Assembly: GCF_016860545.1 (NCBI RefSeq)
Contig: NZ_BNEB01000001.1
Coordinates: forward strand, 558,001 to 622,000
Origin: Streptomyces asoensis
GTDB taxonomy: Bacteria; Actinomycetota; Actinomycetes; Streptomycetales; Streptomycetaceae
Reading direction: 5' to 3'
Length of the DNA: 64,000 nt
Shown here: in pieces, positions 1-8,368 of the stretch
How positions within the stretch are numbered: the stretch's first letter is position 1
Layout of the letters: the number at the start of each line of letters is the position of its first letter
Made by a program: the position numbers and the translations under genes
Notes under the pieces: model-generated
The model's database searches: none
What the model saw: the letters and a program-made list of their open reading frames with translations, nothing else
Told to the model about the DNA's origin: nothing

Positions 1-55
1 TAAGGGTGCCGCCACATGCGAGCGTCCCGCACGCAGCGTGATGGGGGAAGGGGGA

Positions 56-74
56 CGTGCCCGATCAGGGCACG
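56..74 (-). terminator. Possible hairpin terminator after dgt
   Basis: CGTGCCC and GGGCACG form a 7-bp stem with a 5-nt loop 47 bases beyond the dgt stop. There is no T-tract, as is usual in this genus. The stem is short, so the call is weak. The rest of bases 1-120 shows no gene. Confidence 0.3.
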
Positions 75-120
75 CTGGGTCACGTTCGGGCCCCGTTCGG
101 GCGCACCCGGTCCGCAGTTG

Positions 121-1437
121 TCAGGGTCTCGTCTGCCCCGTCAGCCGTCCGTGAAGCGAGCGCGCCGAGGCGTCGGTGAGCGAGGCGATCTGGTCGACGA
201 CGACGCGCTTACGGGCCCGGTCGTCGGACGCCTGCTCGAACAGGGCCCTGAACTGGGGGTCCAGGCCCTCGGGGGCGCGGGCGGTCAGCGCCTGCGCGAG
301 TTCGGTGATGACGACGCGCTGGTCGGCGCGCAGGAGTTCCTGCTCGGCACGCTGCATGACGTACCGGTCGGCGACCGCCTTGAGGACCGCGCACTCCAGT
401 CGCGCCTCGCGCGGCACGACGAGTTCGGCGTCGTAGCGCGTGAGGCTCCCGGCCGCCGTCCCGGTGCCCGGACGGCCCGGCGGGTACCCCCACCGCGCGC
501 GGGTCGCGCCCTCGGCGGCCAGGCAGAAGCGGCCGATGAGCTGGCTGGTGGCGTCCTTCAGTCGGGCCTGGGCGGCCGCCGTGCCGTCGTAGCCGTGCGG
601 CCACCACTCCTGGTCCTGGAGGCGGTCGAGGGCGGCGGCGAGTTCGGCCGGATCCGTATCCGCCGGGACGTAGCGGCCGACGGCGACCCGGAAGATCTCC
701 CTGCGTTCCGGTCCGGCGTGCAGGCTCGCGGGGTCGATGTGGCCGGCGTGCAGGCCGTCCTCCACGTCGTGGACCGAGTACGCCACGTCGTCCGCCCAGT
801 CCATGACCTGGGCCTCGAAGCAGGTGCGCGTGCCGGGGGCGTCCGCGCGGATCCAGTCGAAGACGGGCCGGTCGTCGTCGTAGACGCCGAACTTGGCGGA
901 CGCCGGGTCGGTGGGGTGGGCGCCCCTGGGCCAGGGGTACTTGGTGGCGGCGTCGAGGGTGGCGCGGGTGAGGTTGAGGCCCACGGAGCCCTCGGCGGTG
1001 AACCGCTTGGGTTCGATGCGGGTGAGGAGCCGCAGCGACTGGGCGTTGCCCTCGAAGCCGCCGCAGTCCCGAGCGAACTCGTTCAGCGCCTGTTCGCCGT
1101 TGTGGCCGAACGGGGGGTGCCCGAGGTCGTGGGAGAGACAGGCCGCCTCGACCAGGTCGGGATCGCAGCCGAGGGCCGCGCCGAGTTCGCGGCCCACCTG
1201 GGCGCACTCCAGGGAGTGGGTGAGGCGGGTGCGCGGGGTGGCGTCCCACGCGTCCGTGCGGGTGCCCGGCGTCACCACCTGCGTCTTGCCGGAGAGCCTT
1301 CTCAGGGCCGAGGAGTGCAGGATCCGGGCACGGTCACGTTGGAAGGCGGTCCGGCCGGGTCGTTTGTCCGGTTCGGGCGCCCAGCGGGCGACCGACGTCG
1401 GGTCGTAGGCGGTCTCGAGGTGTGCGGTGCCTTCCAT
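121..1437 (-). CDS. dgt: Deoxyguanosinetriphosphate triphosphohydrolase-like HD protein
   Basis: Predicted dNTP triphosphohydrolase, cytosolic, which would cleave dNTPs to deoxynucleoside and tripolyphosphate. The 438-residue product shows the HD-domain metal ligands: His74 in THSLE and the His103-Asp104 pair in [12 protein letters not shown], followed by NAQSLR, typical of the Dgt family. I start at the ATG whose product begins [13 protein letters not shown]. The open frame runs much further upstream, but that part overlaps the chelatase gene in another frame and has no family similarity. A 7-bp hairpin at 56-74 lies just beyond the stop. It is transcribed in the same direction as the chelatase gene, about 100 bp behind it. 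The substrate range of actinobacterial homologues is family inference. Confidence 0.92.
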   Translation of the reverse strand: MEGTAHLETAYDPTSVARWAPEPDKRPGRTAFQRDRARILHSSALRRLSGKTQVVTPGTRTDAWDATPRTRLTHSLECAQVGRELGAALGCDPDLVEAACLSHDLGHPPFGHNGEQALNEFARDCGGFEGNAQSLRLLTRIEPKRFTAEGSVGLNLTRATLDAATKYPWPRGAHPTDPASAKFGVYDDDRPVFDWIRADAPGTRTCFEAQVMDWADDVAYSVHDVEDGLHAGHIDPASLHAGPERREIFRVAVGRYVPADTDPAELAAALDRLQDQEWWPHGYDGTAAAQARLKDATSQLIGRFCLAAEGATRARWGYPPGRPGTGTAAGSLTRYDAELVVPREARLECAVLKAVADRYVMQRAEQELLRADQRVVITELAQALTARAPEGLDPQFRALFEQASDDRARKRVVVDQIASLTDASARSLHGRLTGQTRP

Positions 1438-1538
1438 GGGTCGACAGTAAGCGGCGGCGGTGACAATCGGGCGCTGCCGGGCGTCCGGCAGGCCGCCGCG
1501 TCCGGCCCGGCACCCCGTCGGCCGCCGGGCGGGCCGGG

Positions 1539-2414
1539 TCAGGCCGCGTGGACGGAGCCGCCGGGCTGCCGGGCCTGGTCGTAGCGGTGCAGGAGCAGCG
1601 CCGCCATCGCCGGGTGGGTGCCCAGGGGCTCGGCGGCGATCCCGGGGGCCGCTGCCGCGGACTCGGTGGCGAACCGTCCCGGGGCCGTGAAGCAGGAGGC
1701 GAGCGCGACCCGGTCGCGGCCCTGCGCGGCCAGGGCCCGCAGCGCCGCCGGTACGGTCGGGGCGGCCGTGGAGGCGTACGCGGGGACCACCGGGACGCCC
1801 AGGCGCCGTGCCAGGAGAGCCGCGGTACGGCGGGTGTCCACGGCCGAGTCGGGGTCGCGGGAGCCCGCCGCCGCGAGGACGACCGCGCTCCTGCGGCGCT
1901 CCTCCTCCGTCGTCGCGGCACGCCAGCCCGCCTCGGTGAGACGGGCGTGCAGGGCCTCCGCGAGCAGCGGGTGCGGGCCGAGCGGTGCGGCCACGCGCGT
2001 GCGCACCCGTGCCTTCGCCGCCGTCTCCGGGATGTCGCGCCTGACGTGGTGGCCGCGGGCCAGGAGGAGCGGGACCAGGACGGCGTCCGCGGTGCCGCGG
2101 GCGTCGAGGCCGGCGAGGGTGTCCGTCAGCAGCGGCTCGTTGAGTTCGATGTGGCCGAGGTGCACCGCGAGGCCGGGGCGCTGCTCGCGGACGCGGTCCA
2201 GGAGCGCGCGGACGGTGCTCAGCGCGCGCGGGTCGCGGCTGCCGTGCGCGACGACGACCAGCGCGGGCGGTGCGGGCCGCCGCCGGCCGTCGAGGTGGAC
2301 GAGGCCGGGCCGGCCGGCGGGCTGGGAGCTGATCCGGTTCATGGTGTGCGCCGAACTGTCGAAGGGGACTTCGGACTCGTCGTACCGGTCGTACCGAGAG
2401 GGCGACGCCGTCAT
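1539..2414 (-). CDS. Sirohydrochlorin chelatase (CbiX/SirB family)
   Basis: Predicted class II chelatase that would insert Fe2+ (or Co2+) into sirohydrochlorin on the way to siroheme, the cofactor of nitrite reductase. The 291-residue product has two related halves: the first opens with [12 protein letters not shown] and the second with [13 protein letters not shown], as in the long CbiX-type proteins. The first half carries the His of the AHGSRD active-site motif; in the second half this His is replaced (AAGSRD). The first about 45 residues look like unstructured leader, and an internal Met (MNRISSQ) is an alternative start. Nitrate and nitrite reductase genes nearby and a GlnR-like box at 2437-2463 support a siroheme role. 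Confidence 0.85.
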   Translation of the reverse strand: MTASPSRYDRYDESEVPFDSSAHTMNRISSQPAGRPGLVHLDGRRRPAPPALVVVAHGSRDPRALSTVRALLDRVREQRPGLAVHLGHIELNEPLLTDTLAGLDARGTADAVLVPLLLARGHHVRRDIPETAAKARVRTRVAAPLGPHPLLAEALHARLTEAGWRAATTEEERRRSAVVLAAAGSRDPDSAVDTRRTAALLARRLGVPVVPAYASTAAPTVPAALRALAAQGRDRVALASCFTAPGRFATESAAAAPGIAAEPLGTHPAMAALLLHRYDQARQPGGSVHAA

Positions 2415-2436
2415 GGACCGATCGTGACGGCCCGAG

Positions 2437-2463
2437 GTTGCACCCCCGTTGCCTGACCGTCAC
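2437..2463 (-). promoter_or_regulatory. Candidate GlnR box upstream of the chelatase gene
   Basis: On the minus strand GTGAC-n6-GCAAC-n6-GCAAC occurs 23-49 bases before the chelatase start. GlnR recognises GTnAC/GnnAC half-sites in 11-bp phase, and all three units here fit that spacing. The assignment is an inference. It agrees with the nitrogen genes around it, but the half-sites are less perfect than at 18371. Confidence 0.45.
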
Positions 2464-2611
2464 GGGTGTTTTCCGGTCCATCACGCCGGGCCGGGCGCCG
2501 GTGTGAGGTGCGGCTCGTGCCGCGCGGCGAACCGGATCACCTCCTGTCGCGTCTATCCCGCCCGAAGGGGCTTAGGCCCGAGCGACCCGTCGGGGCCTGG
2601 GGGAACACCGT

Positions 2612-3298
2612 ATGGACATCCGTCTTCCGCGTCGACCGCGACTGCCGCGCACCCGTGCCGGGCAGCGGCGGCTGGTGCAGGCCGTGATGGCCGCGTGCGT
2701 GCTCGCGCTGCTGCCGGCCACCTGGCTGTACCTGTCCACGGCAGGCCGGCTCGGCACCACCGCGGGGGCGCCGCGCACCGGGGTCGCCGTCGTCTTCGGC
2801 GCCGGTCTGTGGGACGGCGAGCCCTCGCCGTACCTCGCGCACCGGCTGGACGCGGCGGCGACGCTGTACCGGGAGGGCCGCATCGAGGTCGTGCTCGTGA
2901 CCGGCGACAACAGCCGCGAGGACTACGACGAGCCCGACGCGATGCGCACCTACCTGACCCGGCACGGGGTGCCCGCCTCGCGGATCGTCAGCGACTACGC
3001 GGGTTTCGACACCTGGGACTCCTGCGTCCGGGCCAGGAAGATCTTCGGCGTCGACAGGGCGGTGCTGATCAGCCAGGACTTCCACATCCGGCGGGCCGTC
3101 GCCCTGTGCGAGGCGGCGGGGGTGGAGTCGTACGGCGTCGGCGTCGCCGCAAAACACGATGTGACCTGGTACTACGGGGGTGTCCGGGAGATCTTCGCGG
3201 CCGGCAAGGCGGCCCTGGACGCGGTGTTCGAACCGGACCCCCGGTTCCTCGGCCCGAAGGAACCCGGGGTGACGAGGGCGCTCGCCGGGGCGCACTGA
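2612..3298 (+). CDS. SanA/YdcF (DUF218) family membrane-anchored protein
   Basis: The 228-residue product has a basic N-terminus, one membrane segment at about residues 24-44, and a DUF218-type fold outside the membrane. It shows VVFGAGLWDG, the HRLDAA helix, LVTGDN and the late DFHIRRA stretch conserved in SanA/YdcF/ElyC proteins. In Gram-negatives these proteins affect envelope barrier function and lipid-carrier metabolism; the exact reaction is not established, and I do not assign one here. The start is the ATG at 2612 after a GGGGGAAC stretch. It stands alone on the plus strand between the chelatase gene (divergent) and the nitrate reductase gene. Confidence 0.85.
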   Translation: MDIRLPRRPRLPRTRAGQRRLVQAVMAACVLALLPATWLYLSTAGRLGTTAGAPRTGVAVVFGAGLWDGEPSPYLAHRLDAAATLYREGRIEVVLVTGDNSREDYDEPDAMRTYLTRHGVPASRIVSDYAGFDTWDSCVRARKIFGVDRAVLISQDFHIRRAVALCEAAGVESYGVGVAAKHDVTWYYGGVREIFAAGKAALDAVFEPDPRFLGPKEPGVTRALAGAH

Positions 3299-3354
3299 GC
3301 CGGCCGGGCCTCACGGCCGGGGGCGGGTGGTGGGGAGGGCAGCACCACACCGCC

Positions 3355-3392
3355 GTAACAGGAGACCGCACGGCACGTAACACGGCCGAAGC
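3355..3392 (+). promoter_or_regulatory. Candidate GlnR box upstream of nitrate reductase
   Basis: GTAAC-n6-CCGCA-n6-GTAAC-n6-GAAGC in strict 11-bp phase, ending 11 bases before the nitrate reductase ATG. The two GTAAC units match the GlnR a-site and GAAGC is close to the GaAAC b-site. Known biology: GlnR controls nitrate assimilation in Streptomyces. Being so close to the start codon, it may overlap the promoter or transcript start. Confidence 0.6.
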
Positions 3393-3403
3393 ACGCTGGG
3401 CGC

Positions 3404-5578
3404 ATGCCGACCGCCTCGACGCCCACCCACTGCCCGTACTGCGCCCTGCAGTGCGGGATGGCCCTGTCGCCTCTGCCCGCGGGGGGCGTCGAGGTGGTCG
3501 AGCGGCCGGACTTCCCGGTGAACCGGGGCGCGCTGTGCGGCAAGGGCCGCACGGCGCCCGCGGTGCTCTCCTCCGGGGTGCGGCTGACCTCCCCGCTGGT
3601 GCGCTCCGGCGGCTCGCTCGTGCCGGCCGGCTGGGAGGAGGCCCTGGACCGGATCGCCGGGGAGTTCGCGAGAGTGCGGGCCGCACACGGGGCCGACGCG
3701 CTCGGCGTGTTCGGCGGGGGCGGGCTGACGAACGAGAAGGCGTACGCGCTCGGCAAGTTCGCCCGGGTGGTGCTCGGCACCTCGCAGATCGACTACAACG
3801 GCCGCTTCTGCATGTCGTCGGCGGCCGCGGCCGGCATCAAGGCGTTCGGGCTCGACCGGGGGCTCCCCTTCCCGATGGAGGACATCCCGAGGACGGGCTG
3901 CGTGATCCTCGTCGGGTCCAACCCCGCGGAGACGATGCCGCCCGCCCTGCGCTTCTTCGACGAGCTGCGCGAGAACGGCGGCACGCTGATCGTCGTCGAC
4001 CCGCGCCGCACGAGGACCGCCGAACACGCCGACCTGCACCTCGCGCCCCGCCCGGGCACCGATCTCGCGCTGGCGCTGGGCCTGTTGCACCTGATCGTCG
4101 CCGAGGGGCGGGTCGACGAGGAGTACGTCCGGGAACGGACGACCGGCTGGGAGGACGCGCGGGCGGCCGCCATGGCCCACTGGCCGGAGTACGTGGAGCG
4201 GATCACGGGGGTGTCCGTTCCACAGCTCCGGCAGGCCGTACGGCTGTTCTGCGAGCCGGCGGCCGCCATGGTGCTCACCGCGCGCGGGCCCGAGCAGCAG
4301 TCCAAGGGCACCGACACGGTCGGCGCGTGGATCAACCTGTGTCTGGCGACGGGACGGGCGGGCCGGCCGTTCAGCGGCTACGGCTGTCTGACCGGGCAGG
4401 GCAACGGACAGGGCGGGCGCGAGCACGGCCAGAAGGCCGACCAGCTGCCCGGCTACCGCAAGCTGGACGACCCGGCGGCCCGGCGCCACGTCGCCGGGGT
4501 GTGGGGCGTGGACCCGGACTCGCTGCCCGGTCCGGGCCGCAGCGCCTACGAACTGCTGGACGCGCTGGGTTCCGACGTGCGGTCGCTGCTGCTGATGGGG
4601 TCGAACCCGGTGGTGTCGGCGCCGCGCGCTGCACACGTCGAGGAGCGCATCAGGTCCCTGGACTTCCTCGCCGTCTGCGACGTGGTCCTGTCGGAGACGG
4701 CCGCCCTCGCGGACGTGGTGCTGCCGGTCACCCAGTGGGCGGAGGAGACGGGGACGACGACCAGTCTGGAGGGGCGGGTACTGCTGCGGCGCCGGGCGCT
4801 CGCCGCGCCCGACGGGGTGCGCAGCGACCTGGAGGTGCTCCACGGGCTGGCGGCGCGGCTGGGCGTCGAGAAGGGCTTCCCGACCGACCCCGAGGAGGTC
4901 TTCGAGGAGCTCCGGCGGGCCAGCGCGGGCGGGATCGCGGACTACTCCGGGATCAGCTACCGGCGGCTGGCGGAGGGGGCGGGCGAAGGCGTGTTCTGGC
5001 CCTGCCCCGCGGACCCGGCGGACCTCGAAGACCCCGAGGCCACCTCAGAACTCACGGAACCCGTGGACGGCGGTGCCGGGCGGCAGGACGGCGGTGCCGG
5101 GCGGCGGGAGCGCGGGACGCCCCGGCTCTTCCTCGACCGGTTCGCCACCGAGGACGGCCGGGCGCGGTTCGTGCCGGTCTCGCACCGGCCGGCCGCCGAG
5201 GAGCCCGACGAGGACTACCCCGTCCTGCTCACCACCGGGCGGGTGGTGGCGCAGTACCAGTCCGGCGCCCAGACCCGGCGCGTGGACGAGCTGAACGCCG
5301 CCGCGCCCGGCCCGTTCGTGGAGCTGCACCCCCGGCTGGCGGCGCGGCTCGGGGCGGCCGAGGGCGACGCGCTGGCCGTGGTGTCGCGGCGCGGACGGGC
5401 GGTGGCCCCGGCCCGGATCACTCCGGGGATCCGCCCCGACACCGTCTTCATGCCGTTCCACTGGCCGGGCGAGGGCCGCGCCAACTCGCTGACCAACCCG
5501 GCCCTCGACCCGACCTCGCGGATGCCGGAGTTCAAGGTGTGCGCGGTACGGGTGGAGAAGGCGGCGGGCACCCCCTAG
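3404..5578 (+). CDS. nasA: Assimilatory nitrate reductase, molybdopterin catalytic subunit
   Basis: Predicted cytosolic Mo-bis-MGD enzyme reducing nitrate to nitrite. The 724-residue product begins with a [4Fe-4S] site, Cys10-x2-Cys13-x3-Cys17 and Cys45 (LCGKG), followed by the molybdopterin oxidoreductase core (GSNPAETMPP, GQGNGQGGREHGQKADQLPG) and a C-terminal dinucleotide-binding domain. No twin-arginine leader is present, so it should act in the cytoplasm. No extra C-terminal [2Fe-2S] domain is seen, so the donor is probably a ferredoxin or the FAD protein at 18432 (inference). A 21-bp tandem duplication adds DGGAGRQ/DGGAGRR before the C-terminal domain. The last codon and TAG stop lie inside the end of the repeat element at 5574. 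Confidence 0.93.
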   Translation: MPTASTPTHCPYCALQCGMALSPLPAGGVEVVERPDFPVNRGALCGKGRTAPAVLSSGVRLTSPLVRSGGSLVPAGWEEALDRIAGEFARVRAAHGADALGVFGGGGLTNEKAYALGKFARVVLGTSQIDYNGRFCMSSAAAAGIKAFGLDRGLPFPMEDIPRTGCVILVGSNPAETMPPALRFFDELRENGGTLIVVDPRRTRTAEHADLHLAPRPGTDLALALGLLHLIVAEGRVDEEYVRERTTGWEDARAAAMAHWPEYVERITGVSVPQLRQAVRLFCEPAAAMVLTARGPEQQSKGTDTVGAWINLCLATGRAGRPFSGYGCLTGQGNGQGGREHGQKADQLPGYRKLDDPAARRHVAGVWGVDPDSLPGPGRSAYELLDALGSDVRSLLLMGSNPVVSAPRAAHVEERIRSLDFLAVCDVVLSETAALADVVLPVTQWAEETGTTTSLEGRVLLRRRALAAPDGVRSDLEVLHGLAARLGVEKGFPTDPEEVFEELRRASAGGIADYSGISYRRLAEGAGEGVFWPCPADPADLEDPEATSELTEPVDGGAGRQDGGAGRRERGTPRLFLDRFATEDGRARFVPVSHRPAAEEPDEDYPVLLTTGRVVAQYQSGAQTRRVDELNAAAPGPFVELHPRLAARLGAAEGDALAVVSRRGRAVAPARITPGIRPDTVFMPFHWPGEGRANSLTNPALDPTSRMPEFKVCAVRVEKAAGTP
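5066..5107 (+). repeat. 21-bp tandem duplication inside nitrate reductase gene
   Basis: Two adjacent 21-bp units (5066-5086 and 5087-5107) differ at one base and encode DGGAGRQ and DGGAGRR. They fall in a linker ahead of the C-terminal domain and keep the frame. This looks like a recent slippage event. Confidence 0.8.
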
Positions 5579-5761
5579 GGGGTGTCTGGCAAATGGGCGC
5601 GGGTGAAGGAGCGGCGTCTGGTGCGTGCGATCGCAAGGCGCCGGAGCGCCCTCGTGGCGGAGCCACGTGGGGGTTTCGGCAACGCGGCTGGGGGTGCCCC
5701 CTCTGGGGGAGTGCGTGCCAGACGCCGCGACGCCGCGGGCATTTGTCAGGCACCCCCTAGG
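5574..5761. mobile_element. MITE-like element with 22-bp terminal inverted repeats
   Basis: A 188-bp element bounded by 22-bp inverted repeats (5574-5595 and 5740-5761) that match at 20 of 22 positions. Each end carries CCTAGG, a very rare sequence in this genome type. The interior is highly structured, with a second imperfect inverted pair (5611-5621 against the stretch ending near 5728). It holds no credible gene. It lies between two convergent genes, and both TAG stop codons are the CTAG of its two ends. CTAG at both tips could be a 4-bp target duplication of the YTAR type known for some IS5-family elements; that is inference. I recall similar intergenic repeats in other streptomycetes but cannot verify it here. 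Confidence 0.7.
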
Positions 5762-6494
5762 TCGCCTCGCGGGGCAGGCGCAGGGCCAGGCCGTCCAGGA
5801 CGACCTCCAGGCCGTAGGTGAACTTCTCGTCACGGAACACGGCCGGGTCGGCCGACCCGGCCGCGTCCGTGGCGTAGTCGCCCGCGAGATGGGCGTGCGG
5901 GGCGGCGGCCTGCCGGGCGGCGGGCATCAGCCGGGCGATGAACGCGGCCTCGGTCTCGCCGGACCGCGCGACCGTGGTCAGCCAGGCCGCCTCGGTGGTG
6001 CTCATCCCGATGACATAGCCGAGCAGAGGCTCGACCGCCCGGCCGGGCTCGGTGAATCCGGCCGCCGTGAACAGGGCGGCGAGGCGCTCGGTGTACGCCA
6101 TCAGGTTGGGCCCGAGGTAGACGAGGCCGGCCTGTCCGAGCACCGAGGCGAGCCAGGGGTGGCGCAGCACCGTGGCCCGGAACGACTGCCCGGCCCCGGC
6201 GATGCCGGCCCGCCAGTCGGCGCCGTCGGCGGACGGGACGTCCATCTCGGCGGCGACCTCGTCCAGGGCGAGTTCCATCAGCTCGTCCTTGGTGGCCACG
6301 TGCCGGTACAAGGAGGTCGCGCCCGCGCCGAGGCGGGCGCCCAGCTTGCGCATGCTCAGCGCTTCGACGCCCTCGGCGTCCAGCATCGCCACCGCCTCGC
6401 GCACGATCGCGTCCCGGCTGAGCGCGGGCTGGTCGGGCTCGCGCTTCTGGCGGGTCCAGACGGACGGGACGGCGGTCGGGTTCTTGGCCGGCAC
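5757..6494 (-). CDS. TetR family repressor, divergent to DHA2 exporter
   Basis: The 245-residue regulator has an N-terminal TetR helix-turn-helix at about residues 20-65 (LSRDAIVREAVAMLD... MRKLGARLGAGATSLYRHVATKDEL) and an all-helical ligand-binding C-terminal domain of the kind seen in Streptomyces efflux regulators. I choose the GTG at 6494 (product begins VPAKNPTAVPS), preceded by GGAG; frames further upstream run into the operator and the divergent gene. It should repress the exporter at 6685 through the perfect inverted repeat at 6581-6616. Its TAG stop lies inside the terminal repeat of the element at 5574-5761. Confidence 0.88.
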   Translation of the reverse strand: MPAKNPTAVPSVWTRQKREPDQPALSRDAIVREAVAMLDAEGVEALSMRKLGARLGAGATSLYRHVATKDELMELALDEVAAEMDVPSADGADWRAGIAGAGQSFRATVLRHPWLASVLGQAGLVYLGPNLMAYTERLAALFTAAGFTEPGRAVEPLLGYVIGMSTTEAAWLTTVARSGETEAAFIARLMPAARQAAAPHAHLAGDYATDAAGSADPAVFRDEKFTYGLEVVLDGLALRLPREAT

Positions 6495-6580
6495 GGCTCC
6501 ACTCCAGGTGATCGGCGGACTCCGGCCTGCGGACTCCACGGGCGTACATCGTGCGCTTCCAGCGTACAGAGCCGACGCGT

Positions 6581-6616
6581 TGCGCACACTGTTCCGGTGT
6601 GCGTACAGTGTGCGCA
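6581..6616. promoter_or_regulatory. Operator: perfect 12-bp inverted repeat between tetR and exporter
   Basis: TGCGCACACTGT and ACAGTGTGCGCA form a perfect 12-bp inverted repeat with a 12-bp spacer. Neighbouring bases repeat the core again (GCGTAC at 6543, 6563 and 6601). The position between the divergent tetR and exporter genes is the usual site for a TetR operator controlling both promoters. Confidence 0.75.
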
Positions 6617-6684
6617 TCGAACGGAACACCGTACGCAGGGCAGCCGCCCCGCACTGCGCAGTCGCCGAAAGGACCTGACGTCCC

Positions 6685-8265
6685 ATGACGGACAACCGCA
6701 ATCCCCGCCGCTGGTGGATCCTCGTCGTGCTCTGCCTGAGCACGGTGGTGCTGACGATCGACAGCATGGCCCTGACGGTCGCGGTCCCCTCGATGACGGA
6801 GGACATCGGCGCGAGCGCCCAGGACACCCAGTGGATCCTGGACTCCTACATCCTGGTCTTCGCCGGTCTGCTGCTGACCTCGGGCAGCCTCGGGGACCGC
6901 TTCGGCCGCCGCCGCGTGATGCTGACGGGCCTGGTGCTGTTCGGGGCGGCCTCACTGGCCGCGACGGTCTGCACCGACCCGGGCGAGGTGATCGCCGTGC
7001 GCACCGCGATGGGCGTCGGCGGTGCGCTGATCATGCCCTCCACCCTGTCCATCCTCATCACCGTCTTCGACGACGAGGAGCGCCGCAGGGCGATGGCGGC
7101 CTGGGGCTCGGTGTCGATGCTGGGGCTGGTCGGCAGCCCGGTCCTCGGAGGCGTCCTGATCGACCACTTCTCCTGGCACTCGGTCTTCCTCGTCAACGTC
7201 CCCGTGGTCGCGCTCGCCTTCGTCGCCGCCGTGCTCCTGATGCCCGAGTCCAGGGCGCCCTGGCAGAAGCCCGACCCGCTGGGCGCCGTGCTCTCCGCGG
7301 TCGGCATGACCGCCCTGGTCTGGTGGATCATCGAGATCCCGCAGCACGGGGCGTTCGGCGGGCGCTCGACGCTGTCGCTGGCGGTCGCCGTGGCCGCCCT
7401 GGCCGGCTTCGTCGTCTGGGAGAACGTCACGTCCGCCCCGATGGTCCCGCTGGCCCTCTTCAAGCACCGCAACTTCAGCGGCGGGTCGCTCTCGCTGGCC
7501 CTGGTCCAGATCGGCAACGGCGGTCTGCTGCTCGTCCTCACGCAGTACCTCCAGTTCGTGCTCGGCTACTCCCCCGTCGAGGCGGGCCTCGCGTTCCTGC
7601 CGCTCGCCGTCGCCGCGCTGATCGGCAACGGCACGGGCGTGAAGCTCGCGGAGAAGATCGGCAACCGGTTCGTGATCCTGTCCGGGATGCTCGTGATGAC
7701 CTCCTGCTTCGCCCTGCTGACGACGGTCGACGCCGACTCGGGCTTCACCGTCCCGGCGATCTCCCTCGCGCTGCTCGGCCTCGGCGCGGGCCTGGCGATG
7801 CCGGCGGCCGTCGGCGCGCTGATGGGCACCATCCCGGAGGACAAGGCGGGGGTCGGCTCGGCCCTCAACGACACCATCCAGCAGGCCGGCACCGCCCTCG
7901 GCATCGCGATCCTCGGTTCCCTGCTGACCAGCGGATTCGCCGCACGGATGCCGTCGGACGCCCCGGAGACAGCCCGGGAGTCGATCGGCGGGGCGCTGGC
8001 GGTGGCCGGCGGGGACGCGGCTCTCGCGCGGACCGCCCGGGAGGCGTTCACCGCCTCGATGACGACGACCTTCACCGTCAGCGCGATCGGCGTCCTGGCG
8101 GCGGCGATCCTGGCGACCCTGGTCATGCGGGACCGCAGGCCGGCTCCGGCCGCGGACGCCTCCCCGGCCCAGGAGACGGCGGAGAAGCCGGTGGCGCAGT
8201 CCGCGGCACAGCCGGCGGAGAAGCCGGCCGGGGAAGCGGCGGCGGAGCCCGAGCCGGTCGCCTGA
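6685..8265 (+). CDS. DHA2-type (14-TM, QacA/EmrB-like) MFS drug exporter
   Basis: A 526-residue integral membrane protein that should use the proton gradient to export a drug or metabolite. It shows the family pattern: LTIDSMALTVAVPSM in TM1, the GSLGDRFGRRRVM motif A loop after TM2, a motif C-like stretch in TM5 (LGLVGSPVLGG), and roughly fourteen hydrophobic segments ending near residue 485. The last about 40 residues are a soluble Ala/Glu/Pro-rich tail (EKPVAQSAAQPAEKPAGEAA). Start at ATG 6685 after GAAAGGA. It is divergent from and very probably controlled by the TetR at 5757. The substrate is unknown. Confidence 0.92.
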   Translation: MTDNRNPRRWWILVVLCLSTVVLTIDSMALTVAVPSMTEDIGASAQDTQWILDSYILVFAGLLLTSGSLGDRFGRRRVMLTGLVLFGAASLAATVCTDPGEVIAVRTAMGVGGALIMPSTLSILITVFDDEERRRAMAAWGSVSMLGLVGSPVLGGVLIDHFSWHSVFLVNVPVVALAFVAAVLLMPESRAPWQKPDPLGAVLSAVGMTALVWWIIEIPQHGAFGGRSTLSLAVAVAALAGFVVWENVTSAPMVPLALFKHRNFSGGSLSLALVQIGNGGLLLVLTQYLQFVLGYSPVEAGLAFLPLAVAALIGNGTGVKLAEKIGNRFVILSGMLVMTSCFALLTTVDADSGFTVPAISLALLGLGAGLAMPAAVGALMGTIPEDKAGVGSALNDTIQQAGTALGIAILGSLLTSGFAARMPSDAPETARESIGGALAVAGGDAALARTAREAFTASMTTTFTVSAIGVLAAAILATLVMRDRRPAPAADASPAQETAEKPVAQSAAQPAEKPAGEAAAEPEPVA

Positions 8266-8311
8266 TCCGCATCCGCCCGGTCCGGGCGGCACGCAGTGTC
8301 CGTTCCGGTGA

Positions 8312-8337
8312 GGCCGGCACCCCACGGGGTGCCGGCC
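8312..8337 (+). terminator. Hairpin terminator after the exporter
   Basis: A perfect 12-bp stem (GGCCGGCACCCC / GGGGTGCCGGCC) with a 2-nt loop, 46 bases after the exporter stop. It stands between two convergent genes and may serve both directions. Confidence 0.75.
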
Positions 8338-8368
8338 TTCCGCGTGGGCGGCGCGCCGCGGGCGGGCG

